From: Actinomadura barringtoniae
GTDB taxonomy: Bacteria; Actinomycetota; Actinomycetes; Streptosporangiales; Streptosporangiaceae
Length of the DNA: 64,000 nucleotides
Direction: 5' to 3'
NCBI RefSeq assembly: GCF_017573505.1
Contig: NZ_JAGEOJ010000029.1
Coordinates: 1-64,000, forward strand
Shown: one piece after another, positions 60,640-64,000 of the stretch
Numbering within the stretch: position 1 is the stretch's first letter
How the letters are laid out: each line of letters opens with the position of its first letter
Notes under the pieces: model-generated
The model's database searches: none
What the model was told of the DNA's origin: nothing
The model's input: the letters and a program-made list of their open reading frames with translations, nothing else
Program-made: the position numbers and the translations under genes

Positions 60640-61878
60640 ATGGCCTCTGATCGCTCGACCCCCCAGGGAGCCCCCCGCTACAGCAAGGCACAGCGGAGGC
60701 TTCTCACCGTGATGGCCGGCCTGGTCGTCGCAGTGCTGGCCGGCGGCGCGTTCGTGCTGACGTACGACATCCTGCGCGAGCTCGCCCTGGAGGGGCGGGT
60801 GAGCCACCGCTGGGCGCCGGTCTACCCGGTCATGGTGGACGCCCTCACGGTGATGACGCTCTTCTCGCTGGTGGTGTCGCGGCACGGGCGCTGGTGGACG
60901 CGGCTGCTGCGGTGGACGCTGCTGCTGATCCTGCTCGCCGGGGTCGCCGCGATCGCCGTCCAGCGCGCGGTGTGGGGGCTGGACGATCTGCCCGACGACC
61001 AGGTCAAGGCGGGCGTCGCGGTCGCGCCGCACGTGATGCTGCTGATCGCGGTCTGGCTGTGGCTGACGATGTTCAAGCAGATCCGGAACGCCCCGGCCCG
61101 TTCCGCCGGGAAGCCCGCGCCGGTGCTCGAGAAGCTCCCCGCCACCGGCACGGTCACCGTCGTCCCCCCGCGCCGCGAGCTAGACACCCAGACCACGGTG
61201 GAGTTCGACGACCCGATCGACCCCACCGCCCTCCCCGAACGCGCACCCCGCCCCGAACTGACCGCCCCCGCCACCCCGGCCGAGGCACCCGCCCTACGTG
61301 CCACAGGCCCGAGCGCCACAGGCCCGAGCGCCGCAGGCCCGAGCGCCGCAGACTGGCGCGCCGCAGACCAGCCCGCCGCCGAGCTGCCCGCCCCCGACGA
61401 GCCCGCCGCAGGCTGGCGCGCGGCCGAGCAGGCGGCCGCCGAGGAGCCGGAACGGGAGGAGCCGCGCGGCGAGGAGTCCGAGGCGGAACGGGCGCGCGAC
61501 CACCAGGCGCCCGCGCTGCTTCCCACGGACGTGGAGCTCGTGCGCAGGCCCTCCGCCCCCATCTCGGCGGCGTCGCACGCCAAGACGACGCGGCCGGACA
61601 TCGTCGTGCCGGGCGTTCAGGATCTGGCGGAGGACGACGCGGAGTGGCCGGTCGTCGAACGGGCGGAGGACCCGGACGCCGGGGACGAGGACGACCCGGC
61701 GGGCAAGGGGCGGCATCGCCTGCGCGCTCGTTCGGACTCCGCGCCGGAGCCGGAGACCAGGCCCGACCACGAACTCGAGCTCGACACAGGTGACGGCAAC
61801 GACGATGATCTGCCGATCTGGGACTGGAACCCGCCGTCCGGCAAGTTCCGGAGCTCTCCCCTGCCGCCCTCGGACTGA
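60640..61878 (+). CDS. DUF2637 membrane protein with long cytoplasmic tail
   Basis: 412 residues from ATG (MASDRSTPQG). Four TM segments in the first ~150 residues with the DUF2637 pattern (GGAFVLTYDILRELALEG, PVYPVMVDALTVMTLFSLVV, APHVMLLIAVWLWLTMF). The remaining ~260 residues are a disordered Ala/Pro/Glu-rich tail containing a 15-bp DNA repeat (ATGPSATGPSAAGPSAA). DUF2637 proteins are common in actinomycetes and their mobile elements; function unknown. Divergent from hmgA. Confidence 0.85.
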   Translation: MASDRSTPQGAPRYSKAQRRLLTVMAGLVVAVLAGGAFVLTYDILRELALEGRVSHRWAPVYPVMVDALTVMTLFSLVVSRHGRWWTRLLRWTLLLILLAGVAAIAVQRAVWGLDDLPDDQVKAGVAVAPHVMLLIAVWLWLTMFKQIRNAPARSAGKPAPVLEKLPATGTVTVVPPRRELDTQTTVEFDDPIDPTALPERAPRPELTAPATPAEAPALRATGPSATGPSAAGPSAADWRAADQPAAELPAPDEPAAGWRAAEQAAAEEPEREEPRGEESEAERARDHQAPALLPTDVELVRRPSAPISAASHAKTTRPDIVVPGVQDLAEDDAEWPVVERAEDPDAGDEDDPAGKGRHRLRARSDSAPEPETRPDHELELDTGDGNDDDLPIWDWNPPSGKFRSSPLPPSD

Positions 61879-61907
61879 GCGGGGAGGCCGGGGGTAGGAC
61901 ACCCGGC

Positions 61908-62738
61908 ATGGGGCCCCTGTTCGATCGCCTCGTCGACGACGCCGCGCTCTTTCCGCCCGAACGAGCGCCGATGGACGACGCGCTGGCGGCCTACCGGGCC
62001 GCCCTGGCGCAGCCGGACACGATCCTGGGGCGCTTCCTCTGCCCGGCCTCCAGGGTCGCCGAGCTGCGCGCGCACCTGATCCCCGAGGACCTGCTCGACC
62101 TGGGGATCATCGCCGACGCCGAGGAGCTTCCCAAGGCCGTCGAGGCGGCCGCGTCCGAGCCTCGCGTGCGCCCGGCCTCGGTCGAGATCGCGCTGCCCGA
62201 GGAGGCCGACCAGGCGCGGGCGGTCGCGGTGACGATCGCCGGGCTGCCGTACGAGGAGATCCCCACCTACTTCGAGGTGCGGCGAACGCCGGGCTGGCGG
62301 GACGTGCTCGACCGCCTGGCCGCCGCACGCGAGCACGGCGCACCGCTGGCGGCCAAGCTCCGCACCGGCGGGATGGTGCCGGAGGCGTTCCCGTCCACCG
62401 CCGAGCTCGCCGCGTTCATCGCCGCCTGCGCCGAACGCGACCTCCCGTTCAAGTGCACCGCGGGGCTCCATCACGCCGTACGGAACGCATCGACCGGCCA
62501 CCACGGCTTCCTCAACATCCTCGTGGCGACGTCTCAAGCCCCTTCCGGCGCCCTCCAGGAGATCCTTGAAGAGCACGATCCGGCACCCCTGACCAGGGCG
62601 GCTCGCGGCGCCGACGCGGCCTTCACACGCCATCTGATGACCTCGTTCGGATCATGCGACATCGCTGTGCCACAAACCGATCTCGGGCGACTGGGATTGA
62701 TCGGACACGGGAACATAGAACGGCATGACTTGGGTTGA
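61908..62738 (+). CDS. Unknown protein encoded upstream of fahA
   Basis: 276 residues. Its acidic start FDRLVDDAALFPPERAPMDDALAAY and the middle GAPLAAKLRTGGMVPEAFPS and DLPFKCTAGLHHAVR suggest a TIM-barrel-like enzyme (alternating strands, KLRTGG and KCTAGLHH as possible phosphate- or metal-binding spots). It overlaps the fahA start by 14 nt, so it is likely part of aromatic-acid breakdown, but I do not recognise the family. Confidence 0.75.
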   Translation: MGPLFDRLVDDAALFPPERAPMDDALAAYRAALAQPDTILGRFLCPASRVAELRAHLIPEDLLDLGIIADAEELPKAVEAAASEPRVRPASVEIALPEEADQARAVAVTIAGLPYEEIPTYFEVRRTPGWRDVLDRLAAAREHGAPLAAKLRTGGMVPEAFPSTAELAAFIAACAERDLPFKCTAGLHHAVRNASTGHHGFLNILVATSQAPSGALQEILEEHDPAPLTRAARGADAAFTRHLMTSFGSCDIAVPQTDLGRLGLIGHGNIERHDLG

Positions 62739-63927
62739 GGTCGACGACGACAGCGGCTTCGGAATGGACAACCTCCCGTACGGGGTCTTCTCGCGTCCCG
62801 GCGAGCTGCCCCGGGTGGGCGTGGCGATCGGCTCGTTCGTCCTCGATCTGGCGGGCCTGTCGGCCGACGGGCTGATCGAGAACAACCGCTGGTTCGCGGC
62901 CGGCTCCCTGAACGGCTTCATGGTGGCGGGCCGCGCGGCCTGGCAGGCCAACCGCGCCAGGATCACCGAGCTGCTGAGCGACGAGACGTTCCGCGATCGG
63001 GTCGAGCCGCACCTGATCCCGCTGACCACCGTCGAGCTGCTGCGCCCGATCGAGGTGGCCGACTACGTCGACTTCTTCTCCTCGCCCGACCACGCCGTCA
63101 ACACGAGCAAGATCTTCCGCCCGAACGCCCCGGCGCCCGCGCCCAACTGGCGGAGCCTGCCCGTCGCCTACCACGGACGCGCCGGAACGATCTACGCCTC
63201 GGGCGCCCCGGTCGTCCGGCCGTGCGGCCAGCGCAAGGTCGACTCCAGGCTCGCCTACGGCCCGTGCCTGAAGCTCGACTACGAGGCGGAGGTCGGCTTC
63301 GTGGCGGGCGTCCCGTCCGCGCCCGGAACACGCGTGCCGACCGCAGCGTTCGCCGATCACGTCTTCGGCTTCCTGCTGGTGAACGACTGGAGCGCGCGCG
63401 ACATCCAGTCCTGGGAGTCACAGCCGCTCGGCCCGTTCCTCGCCAAGTCCTTCGCGACCTCGATCTCGCCGTGGGTCGTTCCGCTCGCCGCCCTGGAGGC
63501 CGCCCGCATCCCGCAGCCGCCGCAGGATCCGGCGCCGCTGTCCTACCTGGAGATGAACGAGGACTGGGGCCTGGACCTCACCCTGGAGGTCCTGATCAAC
63601 GACCAGGTCGTGGCGACGCCGCCGTTCTCGCGCATGTACTGGACCTCGCCGCAGCAGCTCGCGCACGCGACCGTGAACGGCGCCCCGCTCCGCACCGGCG
63701 ACCTGTTCGCCTCGGGAACGGTCTCCGGCCCCGAACGCACCGACCGCGGCTGCATGCTGGAGCTCACCTGGAACGGCCGGGACCCGATCGACCTGCCGGA
63801 CGGCACCAAGCGCACGTTCCTCGAGGACGGCGACACCGTCACCATCCGCGCCACCGCGCCCGGCCTCAGCGGCTCCAGGATCAGCCTCGGTGAGGTGACC
63901 GGCACCGTCCTCCCCGCCAATCCTTAG
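62725..63927 (+). CDS. fahA: Fumarylacetoacetase
   Basis: 400 residues. Last step of tyrosine catabolism: fumarylacetoacetate to fumarate and acetoacetate. The FAH core is visible: DYVDFFSSPDHAVNTSKIF, LPVAYHGRAGTIYASG, LDYEAEVGFVAGVP (acidic metal ligands), LLVNDWSARDIQSWESQPLG, FAKS-type FLAKSFATSISPWVV. An N-terminal SH3-like domain of ~110 residues precedes it. Start overlaps the upstream unknown gene by 14 nt, indicating translational coupling. Confidence 0.95.
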   Translation: MTWVEVDDDSGFGMDNLPYGVFSRPGELPRVGVAIGSFVLDLAGLSADGLIENNRWFAAGSLNGFMVAGRAAWQANRARITELLSDETFRDRVEPHLIPLTTVELLRPIEVADYVDFFSSPDHAVNTSKIFRPNAPAPAPNWRSLPVAYHGRAGTIYASGAPVVRPCGQRKVDSRLAYGPCLKLDYEAEVGFVAGVPSAPGTRVPTAAFADHVFGFLLVNDWSARDIQSWESQPLGPFLAKSFATSISPWVVPLAALEAARIPQPPQDPAPLSYLEMNEDWGLDLTLEVLINDQVVATPPFSRMYWTSPQQLAHATVNGAPLRTGDLFASGTVSGPERTDRGCMLELTWNGRDPIDLPDGTKRTFLEDGDTVTIRATAPGLSGSRISLGEVTGTVLPANP

Positions 63928-63932
63928 ACAGG

Positions 63933-64000
63933 ACGGCTCAGGTGGAGACGGCTCAGGTGGAGACGGCTCAGGCGCGCACGACTCAGGTGGGAACGGCTCG
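63933..64000. repeat. 15-bp tandem repeat at the window edge
   Basis: Two identical copies of ACGGCTCAGGTGGAG, two diverged copies and a partial fifth running off the window, starting 6 bp after the fahA stop. Confidence 0.85.

Overview
The window is about 70% GC, rich in GTG and TTG starts, with strong GGAGG ribosome sites and dense gene packing. It carries a CIRCE-controlled stand-alone groEL, DUF3263 and DUF2637 proteins, a glutaminase-STAS-cNMP fusion and a SAM-riboswitch threonine-synthase-like gene next to a sulfur-carrier gene. This points to the chromosome of a filamentous actinomycete, most likely Streptosporangiales (Actinomadura-like). The genus is inferred, not proven.

Layout. 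0.2-2.4 kb: MFS exporter and an overlapping pair of carboxymuconolactone-decarboxylase-fold proteins. 2.4-13.7 kb: a cell-wall glycopolymer locus. One leftward operon holds a Stealth phosphotransferase, a TagF-like transferase and two multi-membrane glycosyltransferases, with 1-4 nt overlaps. A divergent arm holds a GT4 enzyme and a 1172-residue GT2/TagF fusion. 13.7-20.2 kb: small membrane protein, LURP-one/scramblase-like protein, groEL with two CIRCE operators, glutaminase fusion, cold-shock protein, nucleotidyltransferase. 20.4-22.1 kb: ubiquitin-like sulfur carrier and threonine-synthase-like enzyme behind a SAM-I riboswitch, probably a methionine-related unit. 22.2-26 kb: CDF transporter, otsA, sulfotransferase. 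26.2-30.4 kb: ECF sigma factor divergent from a membrane Ser/Thr kinase, PadR regulator, 13-copy 15-bp repeat. 30.4-41.9 kb: membrane-anchored protein, otsB (completing trehalose synthesis with otsA), DUF3263, SAM hydroxide adenosyltransferase, MarR, SHOCT protein, a membrane-anchored subtilase with a large cytoplasmic tail, ActP-type symporter with its DUF485 partner, alpha/beta hydrolase.

42-46.2 kb: an alanine/ornithine-racemase-like enzyme fused to a decayed ureohydrolase-like domain, then an ArsR regulator divergent from an MFS exporter with an inverted-repeat operator between them. 46.188-48.237 kb: a 2,050-bp transposon-like unit with 13-bp perfect terminal inverted repeats and a 5-bp target duplication (CTGGC). 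It has no transposase, but carries two tandem secreted cysteine-protein genes and two broken genes. Immediately beyond it an SOS-box-like site precedes a DUF6504-like gene and a coupled partner.

49-55 kb: class A beta-lactamase lipoprotein, unknown membrane protein, ThiF-fold protein, a coupled pair of unknown genes, a small secreted protein, a gene remnant and tRNA-Thr(TGT). 55.4-64 kb: rlmB, cysS (with a 9-bp tandem repeat in its leader region), a PPOX-fold protein, and tyrosine catabolism (hmgA leftward, fahA rightward) around a DUF2637 membrane protein and an unknown gene overlapping fahA. Short GC-rich tandem repeats with unit lengths in multiples of three recur through the window, in genes and between them. 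All calls are by reading the sequence; no database search was run.
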